64,000 nucleotides of DNA from UBA8296 sp031581145 (GTDB taxonomy: Bacteria > Bacteroidota > Rhodothermia > Balneolales > Balneolaceae): assembly GCA_031581145.1 (NCBI GenBank), contig JAVLBP010000003.1, positions 68,754 through 132,753 of the forward strand. Direction: 5' to 3'. The notes below the pieces were generated by a model. It had not been told where the DNA came from and did not search any database. It saw nothing but the letters and a program-made list of their open reading frames with translations. Positions 34,818-43,069 of the stretch are shown piece by piece. The number at the start of each line of letters is the position of its first letter. Positions within the stretch are counted from its first letter, which is position 1. The translations under genes were made by a program, and so were the position numbers.

Positions 34818-37386
34818 TACCTACTGTAACAGTATAATCGGCTTGATCTAAACGAAACGCTGCATCCAATCGTAAGATCGAAAAGATGCCGTTTATGGAG
34901 GCTCCTGCTTCATAGTGTACTCCTCGACTCTCACGAAGGATGGGTGCAACACCTTGCAATGCCTCCCTATTGGTGGGGTCAGAAACCCACGTGTTGGCTG
35001 CACCTCCAAATACAATCAACCCGATGCCTCTCTTTGAGATTCCCCAAAGGCCTAATGCTTCAAAAGGGGTGGATTTGAAGTCATGCTCAGCATAGACCTT
35101 CCAGAATCGGTCACCCTCGTATGCAAACCGAGACTGCGTCTTCATCACACCAAAAGGTGCAAACGATACCATGGATGGCTCAAGGGTAAAGAGTCTTTGA
35201 TAAGGAAGATGCCCCTGGGAAGCACCTCCTGAAAGAAGCATCGAAAACGTGTTGGGCAGAAACCTCCGTTTATAAAACGTATCAAAGGATAACTCTCCAT
35301 CCACACGGACTCGCACATAGTCATGATCACTCCCAATCGACGCATCACTAACCTCAACGTCTGCACCAATGCGATTCACCCCTGCAAAGCCTGACGCCAG
35401 CCCATCAAAATCACTGGATTCTGAAATCTGCATCGTGAATCCTAGTCTGTTCGTGACACCATCTTCAATTGCCGGGTTAATTCTACGAGGCTGATCTCTC
35501 GACCCGGTTAAACTATACGTATAGTACTCATCAGGTTGATATGATTCTTCCTCTAGAGCCTGAAATCTAGTGGTTAGGGAGATCTTGTTTTTTTGAATAC
35601 CAATACTCGATGTCCACCCTCGTTGCAGGTAATAATCTAAGGGATCGACACCGCCAAAAATAAAGGACGTACTAGCGCTCGAGCGGGGCATCAACCGCAA
35701 CTGTTGACGAGGGACGACTGCTTCTTGAACGGTACTTTCTCCTGTAAGCTCCAAGCCCTGGTCAAATTGCTTGGTTATCCGTAATCCAATACCCCTGTCC
35801 CAAGCGCCTCGATGGAACGCATACCCACCGTTAAGGAGTAGCGCCACCTCCCCCCGTTCCTCTTTTTGACCAAAAGCTTTGGTAAAGGTCCCTCCGAGAA
35901 ACACACCATTCACTCGGTCTGCTCGAATCGTCGGATCAACCGACTCTGTCACTGTGCTGACAACCCTGCCTACAGGTCCGTCGCCAAACACACGAGAGGT
36001 GTCTTGGTCTTCATCCTGGCTCTCTAAAAATCGCGCTAAGAATCCCGTGGGTTGAAATGCTTTGTCCAACGTCATCGTACTATCAAGCTGCTGGTAGGCT
36101 TCATCTTCTTCACTCGTTAATGGCACACGAGCGCGCCCATCGTCTCCAATCTGGGTGGAAGAGATCGATAGCGAGTCTACAGTCACCAATTCTTCTTTTT
36201 TTAAGATCGTGGCTGGAATGACTGTGTTGACGTTGTATTCTGACACTCTGGCAACTTGCTTCACCTGGATCGTTGGAATCTGAAAGCCGGGCAGTCCAAT
36301 CTTCAAACTACCCTCTATACGGGAGTCTACTGGCAGCCAAACATCCTTTCCATAATTTGAATATTGCTGGCTATACGTAAAAGAGACGTCCTGCGCTGGA
36401 GGAGGAAAGGTAATAACCTGACTCGGTCGAAGGTTCACTTCCAGCATGGCGTAGTCTTGTGCCAACACATAAATGGTTCCTTCAAAAGTAGGTTGCAATG
36501 CACGCCTTGGGGTGACCTGAATCTTGTAGATTAGTTGTTCATCAATGCTCTCGTAATCAAGCAATGTGAACTCATAATAGTCTAGCGCATCGGGATGTGT
36601 TACACCGACGACGTCGTAGTTTAAAATGTCAATATTATCATCATAGAAATTAGGCAGGTCATTCACACCTAGCGGAATAATGGTATCGTCCAGATTGGAC
36701 GTCTTTTCGTAGGTTTTGAGGATTTCTCGATACCCTTGTTTTCGGTCCCAGTAGACATCGTTTATGGACTCGGTGATCAGCACGACGGAGCTATCATTCG
36801 ATAATGACAAACGGGTATACGCCTCTGCTTTAAAATTGTAGAGTCCGGCTCTCCAGATTTGTTTGCGTGCAATCACTCGCTCCATGATCGAAAGCGCTGG
36901 ATCATCTTCTGTAATGACGAGTTCTGGAAGCTCAAGCGAAGAAGGGCTTAGATTGAAATCTATCACAGAGTCACGTTGAGAGGTAACAGTAGCTTGTTGG
37001 CTTTGATACCCCAAAAACTGCACTGTGAGTTGAGCAGGCAATGAATCTACAAAAATTTCATAGCGCCCCTCCGCATTCGAGACTGTCCCTTTGTAGGTCC
37101 CTGTAATTTGTACAGTGCCCGAGGGTAAGGTTTCACCTGTCACCGAGTCGAAGAGTGTACCTCGCACTCTCATACTAGATTGCGTTGTATCCACATGAGA
37201 ACCATCAGTAGCGCTACCTCTGGCACTATCATTAGCACTATCTTTAGCGCCATGCACTTCGACACTCATTAACGCATGGGTCTCCGGAGGGTTCGACGTT
37301 CGGACGATATTCGCCTGGCCTTCCGTTTTTGCAAAGCAAAGCGTTTGGATCAGAAGTAAGAGAAGGGAGAACCCAAAAATTCGCAA
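34801..37386 (-). CDS. DUF5686 outer-membrane protein with CarboxypepD-reg-like domain
   Basis: An 861-residue protein: signal peptide (FSLLLLLIQTLCFAKTEGQA), a carboxypeptidase-regulatory-like domain at about 75-150 (RVRGTLFDSVTGETLPSG, GTVSNAEGRYEIFVDSLPA), then the long DUF5686 region ending in a beta-barrel with terminal Phe (VTVGITRFF). This is the standard layout of DUF5686 proteins of Bacteroidota, presumed outer-membrane, function unknown. The start codon is TTG 37384-37386; no ATG lies before the signal peptide. Residues 48-62 (KDSANDSARGSATDG) come from a 12-bp tandem duplication. The 3' end overlaps the lipoprotein gene by 17 nt. Confidence 0.87.
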   Translation of the reverse strand: MRIFGFSLLLLLIQTLCFAKTEGQANIVRTSNPPETHALMSVEVHGAKDSANDSARGSATDGSHVDTTQSSMRVRGTLFDSVTGETLPSGTVQITGTYKGTVSNAEGRYEIFVDSLPAQLTVQFLGYQSQQATVTSQRDSVIDFNLSPSSLELPELVITEDDPALSIMERVIARKQIWRAGLYNFKAEAYTRLSLSNDSSVVLITESINDVYWDRKQGYREILKTYEKTSNLDDTIIPLGVNDLPNFYDDNIDILNYDVVGVTHPDALDYYEFTLLDYESIDEQLIYKIQVTPRRALQPTFEGTIYVLAQDYAMLEVNLRPSQVITFPPPAQDVSFTYSQQYSNYGKDVWLPVDSRIEGSLKIGLPGFQIPTIQVKQVARVSEYNVNTVIPATILKKEELVTVDSLSISSTQIGDDGRARVPLTSEEDEAYQQLDSTMTLDKAFQPTGFLARFLESQDEDQDTSRVFGDGPVGRVVSTVTESVDPTIRADRVNGVFLGGTFTKAFGQKEERGEVALLLNGGYAFHRGAWDRGIGLRITKQFDQGLELTGESTVQEAVVPRQQLRLMPRSSASTSFIFGGVDPLDYYLQRGWTSSIGIQKNKISLTTRFQALEEESYQPDEYYTYSLTGSRDQPRRINPAIEDGVTNRLGFTMQISESSDFDGLASGFAGVNRIGADVEVSDASIGSDHDYVRVRVDGELSFDTFYKRRFLPNTFSMLLSGGASQGHLPYQRLFTLEPSMVSFAPFGVMKTQSRFAYEGDRFWKVYAEHDFKSTPFEALGLWGISKRGIGLIVFGGAANTWVSDPTNREALQGVAPILRESRGVHYEAGASINGIFSILRLDAAFRLDQADYTVTVGITRFF

Positions 37387-37454
37387 TGCCCTAGGGAAGA
37401 TTGTTTAAACGCTGTATTAACCCTTCTTACGGGGTTAAATGCAAAATAGTTTCG

Positions 37455-38417
37455 CTAAAGTAGATCCCCAAGAGCTGTGTGCACATCACTGTACGCAAAC
37501 TCAAAAGAGGCTGAATCTAAGGCATGAGGCACTGCTCTCATGCTGCTCAAAATGGGTTGAGCGGCTTCGCCAAAAAGGATTTTGAGCAACATAGGCGGGA
37601 CAGGAAACCAAGAGGGTCGTCTCATGACCCACCCCAACGCTGAGGCAAACGTTTGCATGGTTACTGGCTCAGGAGCGCACACATTGTATGGACCGCGAAG
37701 CGTTTGTTGGTCCACGGGATGGAGTAACGCCCGAACCACATCCTCCACATGAATCCAGGGTAGATAAATGGAAGGATCCCCAACAGGACCACCTATGAAC
37801 CATTGAAACGGCGGCACCATTTTCTCAAGCACACCTTGTCCTTTGCCAAGCACGATACCAATCCGTGGAATCGCGACCTCCACGCCCAAGTCTTCTGCCT
37901 TGTGAGCTTCTGCTTCCCATGCCACGCAAACTTCGGCCAGGAAATCCTCCCCTTGAGGAGCTTTCTCGGTCAATACATCTGCGCCTTGATTCCCATAGAT
38001 TCCAACCGCTGACGCTGAGATCATAACCCTTGGTTTCGACTTAGCTTGTCTCATCGCCTCCACGAGTGCGCGCGTCGTCTCCACGCGGCTCGAACGGATC
38101 GCTTTTTTGACCTCAGGGGTCCAACGTCGGCCCGCCACGGATTCACCCGCAAGATGGATGACCACGTCTACGGAGTCCATCACTGAGGCAAGTTCATCAG
38201 GATCCCATGATATTTTTTTACAATTTCGAGCTGTTGGAAAGGAAAGCTTCTCTGGTGTTCTAGAGACTAAAATCACATAATAACCCGCCTGTAGACAAGT
38301 CTTTACAAGATAAGATCCTATAAATCCCGAAGCGCCCGTCAACAAGATGGTTTCTTGTGCCAACGGTGCATCTTGGTGCTGACTTGGCTGGGTCAACGAT
38401 TTGTCTTGCAAACTCAT
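37455..38417 (-). CDS. TIGR01777-family NAD(P)-binding epimerase
   Basis: A 320-residue short-chain dehydrogenase/epimerase relative. The Rossmann motif ILLTGASGFIGSYLV is at about 24-38, followed by VIHLAGESVAGRRWTPEVKK, the family signature, and a C-terminal DUF1731 part (LKILFGEAAQPILSSMRAVP). Substrates of this family (Escherichia coli YfcH relatives) are unknown. Its start codon lies in the first unit of a 16-bp tandem array whose last unit contains the cdsA stop. Confidence 0.88.
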   Translation of the reverse strand: MSLQDKSLTQPSQHQDAPLAQETILLTGASGFIGSYLVKTCLQAGYYVILVSRTPEKLSFPTARNCKKISWDPDELASVMDSVDVVIHLAGESVAGRRWTPEVKKAIRSSRVETTRALVEAMRQAKSKPRVMISASAVGIYGNQGADVLTEKAPQGEDFLAEVCVAWEAEAHKAEDLGVEVAIPRIGIVLGKGQGVLEKMVPPFQWFIGGPVGDPSIYLPWIHVEDVVRALLHPVDQQTLRGPYNVCAPEPVTMQTFASALGWVMRRPSWFPVPPMLLKILFGEAAQPILSSMRAVPHALDSASFEFAYSDVHTALGDLL

Positions 38418-38460
38418 TGGATTAAACGGTCATTGGATTACAGACTCAAAGGATTAAACA
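38413..38460. repeat. Three tandem 16-bp units spanning the cdsA stop / epimerase start
   Basis: CTCATTGGATTAAACG (38413-38428), GTCATTGGATTACAGA (38429-38444) and CTCAAAGGATTAAACA (38445-38460) are adjacent and in exact 16-bp register. On the coding (minus) strand each unit contains TAATCC followed by AATGA or TTTGA. The right-hand TAA is the cdsA stop (38454-38456) and the left-hand ATG (38415-38417) is the epimerase start, so a whole stop-start junction appears to have been duplicated. Confidence 0.85.
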
Positions 38461-39320
38461 GCCATAAAATTCTTGATTAGGCTCAAATAAAGCCAAACAA
38501 ATGGAATCGACAGGGTGAGTGAGTCAAATCGATCCAAAAAACCTCCATGGCCAGGTAACAGTTGGGAGGAGTCTTTCACTCCGGCAAACCGCTTGAGCCG
38601 ACTTGCCATCAAGTCTCCCAAGGGGCCAAATACCGAGACGATAACAATAAGTGGACTAAACCAACCTACGATCCCTAGGGTTAAGGCCTCCCGCATGGAT
38701 GGGTGCGTCGTCATGAGCAAAAGCCCCAATCCAAAGCCCACTGTGGTTCCTATAACTCCAAACGCGACACCTTCCCAGGTCTTGCTGGGGCTAATGCTGG
38801 GAGCCAAGAGTGTAGAGCCAAACCGTCCTCCACCAAAATAGGCGAAAATGTCGTTACCCCAGACCATGAGATACGTCATCAATAGGAAATAAAACCCTTC
38901 CGTTGATGAATCTGTGCCTAGGGCATCTGTCACTCGTAACTCCATCAACAACCGAAACGACACCGGTGCATATATTCCGATAAACACCATTTGAATCCAA
39001 TCGCTCCACCATGGTGTCCCTTTACGGGGCCATGGCGACAAAACCAATGATGCAAAAAACAGCGTAATGCCAAGCAGGAGCGTCCAATTTGTTGGAAATA
39101 ATAGTGTAAGCAGGACCAGCGTAGCTACACTAAAGGCAATCCACCTGGCTAGCGCTTTGCGCGATGGTTGAATTGTCGAGCCTTGCAACATTTCATACAC
39201 AATGAAAAGGGCTATGGCGCCCATCATCCAGCGAAAGGGCCACTGCCCAAACCAGGTGACGGCAACAAAAAATACGGCTCCAGGGGCAGCAAAAGCGACA
39301 CGTCGTCGTAGGTTACTCAT
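38454..39320 (-). CDS. cdsA: Phosphatidate cytidylyltransferase
   Basis: Makes CDP-diacylglycerol from phosphatidate and CTP, the branch point of phospholipid synthesis. The 288-residue integral membrane protein ends with the family signature SRLKRFAGVKDSSQLLPGHG followed by GFLDRFDSL, and contains SPSKTWEGVAFGVIG upstream. Start ATG overlaps the DUF2007 stop by 8 nt. The stop lies in a 16-bp tandem array. Confidence 0.95.
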   Translation of the reverse strand: MSNLRRRVAFAAPGAVFFVAVTWFGQWPFRWMMGAIALFIVYEMLQGSTIQPSRKALARWIAFSVATLVLLTLLFPTNWTLLLGITLFFASLVLSPWPRKGTPWWSDWIQMVFIGIYAPVSFRLLMELRVTDALGTDSSTEGFYFLLMTYLMVWGNDIFAYFGGGRFGSTLLAPSISPSKTWEGVAFGVIGTTVGFGLGLLLMTTHPSMREALTLGIVGWFSPLIVIVSVFGPLGDLMASRLKRFAGVKDSSQLLPGHGGFLDRFDSLTLSIPFVWLYLSLIKNFMAV

Positions 39321-39555
39321 CGTTAAGAAACGCTTTCGCGTCTTCTACCCTCTCATTAGGCACATAGACATAGACCAGTGACATCTCTCCAACGGTCAAA
39401 GAATATGCGGTATCGCGTTTGGACAAGACTTCGACAGGGATATCTGCATCGCGAATCGGGCCGGCCAACAATTCTGCCTCCAACTCTGTTTGTGTCTGAG
39501 CAATGCAACTCCACCCTTCAATCGCATTAGGTTTTGAGTTATTAAATAATGGCAT
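39313..39555 (-). CDS. DUF2007 small protein
   Basis: An 80-residue soluble protein of the DUF2007 (putative signal-transducing, ferredoxin-like fold) family, recognised by TQTELEAELLAGPIRDADIP and the hydrophobic end VYVYVPNERVEDAKAFL. The biological role is unknown. It overlaps the CPBP gene by 14 nt and cdsA by 8 nt, so all three are probably translated together. Confidence 0.8.
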   Translation of the reverse strand: MPLFNNSKPNAIEGWSCIAQTQTELEAELLAGPIRDADIPVEVLSKRDTAYSLTVGEMSLVYVYVPNERVEDAKAFLNDE

Positions 39556-40540
39556 GAGATTGCGCCCGTTTATAGTGATTCAAGAACATTCGTCCTAGGA
39601 TCAGTGTCCCTATGACACTCACTATAATATACAAAAGCGGTGGCGGGGTCTCCGTTCCCATTTGAACCATTGGAGAGTCGGGTGCAAAACGTACTAGTAG
39701 TACAGCGCCTGCATTGTTGATGAAATGTGCCACCATGGCAGGGATAATTGACCCTGTCGCCACAGTGATGGCACCCATGGCTACACCAAGAAGCGCAAGA
39801 GGAAGTATGTTGGTAAGCTGTAGGTGATACAAGCCAAAAAGTGCTCCCGATAACAAAACAGCCATCCATGTTGAGGTGGAACGTTCAAAGGATCGCAACA
39901 AATACCCTCGAAAGAGAACCTCCTCACAAATTGCGGGAACTACCGCAATATGGAATAGGGCCAGACCAAGTGATCCCTCTTGGCTAATGTAGGATTGAAT
40001 CATTTCCAACTGGGACGCTTGTAGTGCTTCAAAAGATTCTGGCACTGGAATGAGCCCATTTAGCCAGCCAGATGCCCAAACAATCGGTTGAACCACAATA
40101 AAAGCAAGGGCCGCAAGCGCGGATCCTTTCAACACCCCTTGGGATTGATAGAGCCTTAAGTACCATGATCGGCGATCATCTGCCCCAAGATGCCAGCGGG
40201 TGACAGCCCATGTAGCCACACCTAAAAAAGCAATCTGACCGATGGAATTCCCGGCAAACAGAAACTTTGCCTGGTCTTGCAAAACAGCCGTTGGGTCGCC
40301 CTCCAAAAGTGTAGCCGGGTCGCCAAAAATCATAAGCAAGGTAATTGCAGCCACCAAACCTGCAATTTGAAAAAGGAAAAAGGCCCCCACCATCCAAAAA
40401 AGCGAAAGCCCTAGATCTGAAAAGCCGTGCCTATGCGCAAATGACCGACCATGGGATGGTGGACGCTCGGGTGGTGTACTCTCTGGTGGTATACTCTGTT
40501 GTTGTGTACTCCCTGTTTGTGAATGCTCAGTCAAACTCAT
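39542..40540 (-). CDS. CPBP family intramembrane glutamic protease
   Basis: A 332-residue polytopic protein of the CAAX-prenyl-protease 2/bacteriocin-processing (Abi) family. The diagnostic motifs are EEVLFRGYLLRSFER (catalytic Glu pair), FGLYHLQL (His) and AHFINNAG (His/Asn). The N-terminal 35 residues are a Gln/Ser/Pro-rich linker (TGSTQQQSIPPESTPPERPP) created by a 15-bp tandem repeat. The substrate is unknown. It sits between DUF4199 and DUF2007/cdsA in a membrane-gene block. Confidence 0.88.
   Translation of the reverse strand: MSLTEHSQTGSTQQQSIPPESTPPERPPSHGRSFAHRHGFSDLGLSLFWMVGAFFLFQIAGLVAAITLLMIFGDPATLLEGDPTAVLQDQAKFLFAGNSIGQIAFLGVATWAVTRWHLGADDRRSWYLRLYQSQGVLKGSALAALAFIVVQPIVWASGWLNGLIPVPESFEALQASQLEMIQSYISQEGSLGLALFHIAVVPAICEEVLFRGYLLRSFERSTSTWMAVLLSGALFGLYHLQLTNILPLALLGVAMGAITVATGSIIPAMVAHFINNAGAVLLVRFAPDSPMVQMGTETPPPLLYIIVSVIGTLILGRMFLNHYKRAQSHAII
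40470..40529. repeat. Four imperfect 15-bp units near the CPBP start
   Basis: GGTGGTGTACTCTCT (40470), GGTGGTATACTCTGT (40485), TGTTGTGTACTCCCT (40500) and GTTTGTGAATGCTCA (40515) follow with exact 15-bp period and encode the Gln/Pro-rich N-terminal linker of the CPBP protease (minus strand). Confidence 0.75.
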
Positions 40541-40572
40541 AGAGTCGCGCGGAATCGTGACGAAAACGTAGC

Positions 40573-41136
40573 CTAAAACTCGTCTTTTTGTGCAAACAAC
40601 TTCACCGCAAGCAAGGAGGTCAACACATTAACAACAATCAACACAACCGTGCTGATGGCCGCTGTTTGTAATACACCCGCGAGAGTAAACTGCTTTTGGA
40701 GGCTCTCAACCGTTGAGTCAATCGCCTCATCAGGCACCCCTGGCATTTGCTCCATATTGGCAATGGTCGACTCAATGATCCCTTCCGAATAGGCTGGATC
40801 AATAAGGTACCATACTTGTGTAAGTACCACGGATACCACAGAAATCACAAGGGCAATTTGAACACCCACCCACGAGCCTTGTCCAAATGACATCACAGGA
40901 TTGACGCCTTTGACAATCGCACGGACTGCCAAGAATCCGGCAAACGCGGCAAGAAAACATGTCACCACACCTCCAATCGCTGTGGGACCAAAAAAGCTGC
41001 CACTGGGTTCAGAGTTAATCTGTACGTACCCCATAGCGAGTTGAAGCACCGTGGAAAGAATTCCAAAAATAAGGCCGTAAAGCAGGATTACACTAAAAGG
41101 GGAGCCTGTTGTAGGTGTGTTATCTTGGTCAGACAT
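40573..41136 (-). CDS. DUF4199 four-helix membrane protein
   Basis: A 187-residue membrane protein with four hydrophobic helices (VILLYGLIFGILSTVLQLAM, GGVVTCFLAAFAGFLAVRAI, GVQIALVISVVSVVLTQVWY, LQTAAISTVVLIVVNVLTSL) and a loop with VNPVMSFGQG, the DUF4199 pattern. This family is typical of Bacteroidota and has no known function. Its start overlaps the end of the DUF2085 gene by 8 nt. Confidence 0.8.
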   Translation of the reverse strand: MSDQDNTPTTGSPFSVILLYGLIFGILSTVLQLAMGYVQINSEPSGSFFGPTAIGGVVTCFLAAFAGFLAVRAIVKGVNPVMSFGQGSWVGVQIALVISVVSVVLTQVWYLIDPAYSEGIIESTIANMEQMPGVPDEAIDSTVESLQKQFTLAGVLQTAAISTVVLIVVNVLTSLLAVKLFAQKDEF

Positions 41137-41656
41137 GGGTTAAATGTGATTTAATGTTGTGTTTATTGGATATTTGGAACGCTTCTTGGATAGAGTATAC
41201 CAAAAAGAGTCCAAACCCAAAGCCTAAAATTGCTCTTGAATCTAGGGTGTTGACCCACCATCCAATCTGATTGCCAGCAACATCGATTACTTGAACTCCA
41301 AACCAACCCAAGGCCACCCATGCAAGCCTTTTTGGCCAGATGGTTTCCAGCCAAACAGCAAATAAGGGAATCAATGCATGAAGCCATGCACCCCACATTA
41401 AACCGCTAAATATGCCAAAGCATCGACTATTCACAGCCATTTGAATGCCATCATAAAGGTATGTTCGATCGGCAAGCGCATGACAAACAGCCGAAAACGC
41501 GATATAGTGCCAGTGACCCAATGTGGGTGGTTCAGACAGATAAACTCCAGGCCCCAGCGTAAAGATCCACAATAGTGTGAAGAAACTAGCCGCAAGTACC
41601 GGAGCAAGTCTCTGATTCTTAGGGTTGAGTTGAGCAAGCGATGCGCGTTGCATCAT
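41129..41656 (-). CDS. DUF2085 membrane protein
   Basis: A 175-residue polytopic protein with the DUF2085 Cys pattern: AVCHALADRTY and a second motif NSRCFGIFSG in the next loop, inside four to five membrane helices. The paired Cys and His suggest metal or heme binding, but this is unproven for the family. The start ATG overlaps the accA stop (ATGA) and the stop overlaps the DUF4199 start by 8 nt. Confidence 0.78.
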   Translation of the reverse strand: MMQRASLAQLNPKNQRLAPVLAASFFTLLWIFTLGPGVYLSEPPTLGHWHYIAFSAVCHALADRTYLYDGIQMAVNSRCFGIFSGLMWGAWLHALIPLFAVWLETIWPKRLAWVALGWFGVQVIDVAGNQIGWWVNTLDSRAILGFGFGLFLVYSIQEAFQISNKHNIKSHLTHV

Positions 41657-42603
41657 TTTTTGGTCGTGGTAAAGGACCCTATCGCTGTGTATTTATCGAC
41701 TCGTTGTTGAACCAGCTCATCCACGGACATGGCTCCTAGTCGATCTAAGCTCTCAATACATTGCTTTTTGACGGTTTCAATCGCTGCTTTTGGGTCACGA
41801 TGGGCTCCCCCAAGAGGCTCTTCTAACATCCCCTCAACGATTCCGAGCTCCACCATATCAGGGGCTGTAAGTTTTAAGGCCTCTGCAGCCTGCTCCTTAT
41901 AATCCCATGTTTTCCAAAGAATCGAGGAACAACTCTCAGGCGAAATCACCGAATACCAAGTGTTTTCAAGCATGTACACCTCGTTACCCATACCAATACC
42001 AAGTGCACCACCAGAGGCCCCCTCGCCAATCACCATGGTAAGTATGGGCACTTTGAGGGTCGCCATGAGGCGCAAATTGCGCGCGATCGCTTCTCCTTGG
42101 CCTCTTTCTTCGGCTTCAAGACCTGGAAAGGCGCCTGGTGTATCCAAAAATGTAATCACAGGGAGTCCAAACTTTTCCGCTAATTCCATTAAGCGGTAGG
42201 CCTTCCTATACCCATCTGGATTGGGCATCCCAAAATTTCGGTACTGTCGGTCTTTCGTCGTACGACCTTTTTGTTGGCCAATAATCATCACGCGTCGCCC
42301 TTCCATCACCGCAAGTCCACTCACGACGGCGGGGTCATCGGCATAAGCACGATCTCCATGCAGCTCAACAAACTCGCTGCACATCTGATCGATATAATCC
42401 AGTGTGTAGGGACGATCGGGGTGTCGTGCCAACTGGACTTTTTGCCAACGGGTCAAATTACCGTAGATAGAGGTGCGCAATTCATCCACCTTTTTTTGGA
42501 GTTGCTTAACCTCTTTGGTCAACATTTTATTGTCGATGGCCTGCAACTCCTCGATTTTGTTCTCGAGCTCGACGATTGGTTTTTCGAAATCAAGCGTTTG
42601 CAT
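41653..42603 (-). CDS. accA: Acetyl-CoA carboxylase carboxyltransferase subunit alpha
   Basis: A 316-residue subunit that, with AccD, transfers CO2 from biotin to acetyl-CoA to form malonyl-CoA. The N-terminal coiled coil (LENKIEELQAIDNKMLTKEV) and the crotonase-like core GRTTKDRQYRNFGMPNPDGY, EGASGGALGIGMGNEVYMLE and SVISPESCSSILWK are complete. Length is normal. gldC is 19 nt upstream; the DUF2085 gene is coupled downstream. Confidence 0.96.
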   Translation of the reverse strand: MQTLDFEKPIVELENKIEELQAIDNKMLTKEVKQLQKKVDELRTSIYGNLTRWQKVQLARHPDRPYTLDYIDQMCSEFVELHGDRAYADDPAVVSGLAVMEGRRVMIIGQQKGRTTKDRQYRNFGMPNPDGYRKAYRLMELAEKFGLPVITFLDTPGAFPGLEAEERGQGEAIARNLRLMATLKVPILTMVIGEGASGGALGIGMGNEVYMLENTWYSVISPESCSSILWKTWDYKEQAAEALKLTAPDMVELGIVEGMLEEPLGGAHRDPKAAIETVKKQCIESLDRLGAMSVDELVQQRVDKYTAIGSFTTTKK

Positions 42604-42622
42604 ATGGGAATATGGTCAGATT

Positions 42623-42985
42623 CTACGGTTTTTCCTTGATGTCCATGCGCTCAGCAAAATAGTCACAAAAATCGCGCATATCTCCAGTGATACGTTCGTC
42701 CTTGGTCGCTCGTTCGAGTGAGTCTGCCATGGAGGTTAACGTTTGATGAAAGAAGATTTTCATCTCATCGACGGTCATTTTGTGAGTCCAAAGGTCAAGC
42801 TTGAACGTGTCTTTTGTGCGCGAATCCCAAAGGGATAGAAACATTGCGCGACTCTGGGTGTCATCGAGCGACGCGGTATCATCAGCAGCCCAACGAATGT
42901 CTCGAGGGATCTGATCGCCATCTACATCCACTTGGATACGAATTTCTTTGGTTTTGAGGGGTGTCTCTGGCTTAGGGTCTTCCAT
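42623..42985 (-). CDS. gldC: Gliding motility protein GldC
   Basis: A 120-residue cytoplasmic protein matching GldC: KTKEIRIQVDVDGDQIPRDI, WAADD, LSLWDSRTKDTFKLDLWTHK and the helical end DFCDYFAERMDI. GldC is found across gliding and non-gliding Bacteroidota and is associated with type IX secretion/gliding gene sets, where its loss reduces rather than abolishes motility in Flavobacterium johnsoniae. gldB is not in this window. It lies between rluD (77 nt upstream) and accA. Confidence 0.85.
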   Translation of the reverse strand: MEDPKPETPLKTKEIRIQVDVDGDQIPRDIRWAADDTASLDDTQSRAMFLSLWDSRTKDTFKLDLWTHKMTVDEMKIFFHQTLTSMADSLERATKDERITGDMRDFCDYFAERMDIKEKP

Positions 42986-43019
42986 GGGGTTTTAAACGTG
43001 GGCTAGATTCAATACTTGA

Positions 43020-43069
43020 GCAATGCTAGAGCAATATTAGACTGCAATGTTACACTGCAATGCTAGACT
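43020..43069. repeat. Four tandem 11-13-bp units containing the rluD stop
   Basis: GCAATGCTAGA (43020-43030), GCAATATTAGACT (43031-43043), GCAATGTTACACT (43044-43056) and GCAATGCTAGACT (43057-43069). On the minus strand the last contains the rluD TAG (43063-43065), and the homologous trinucleotides in the next two copies are TAA (43050-43052, 43037-43039). With the 13-bp period these three stops fall in three different frames. Confidence 0.85.
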
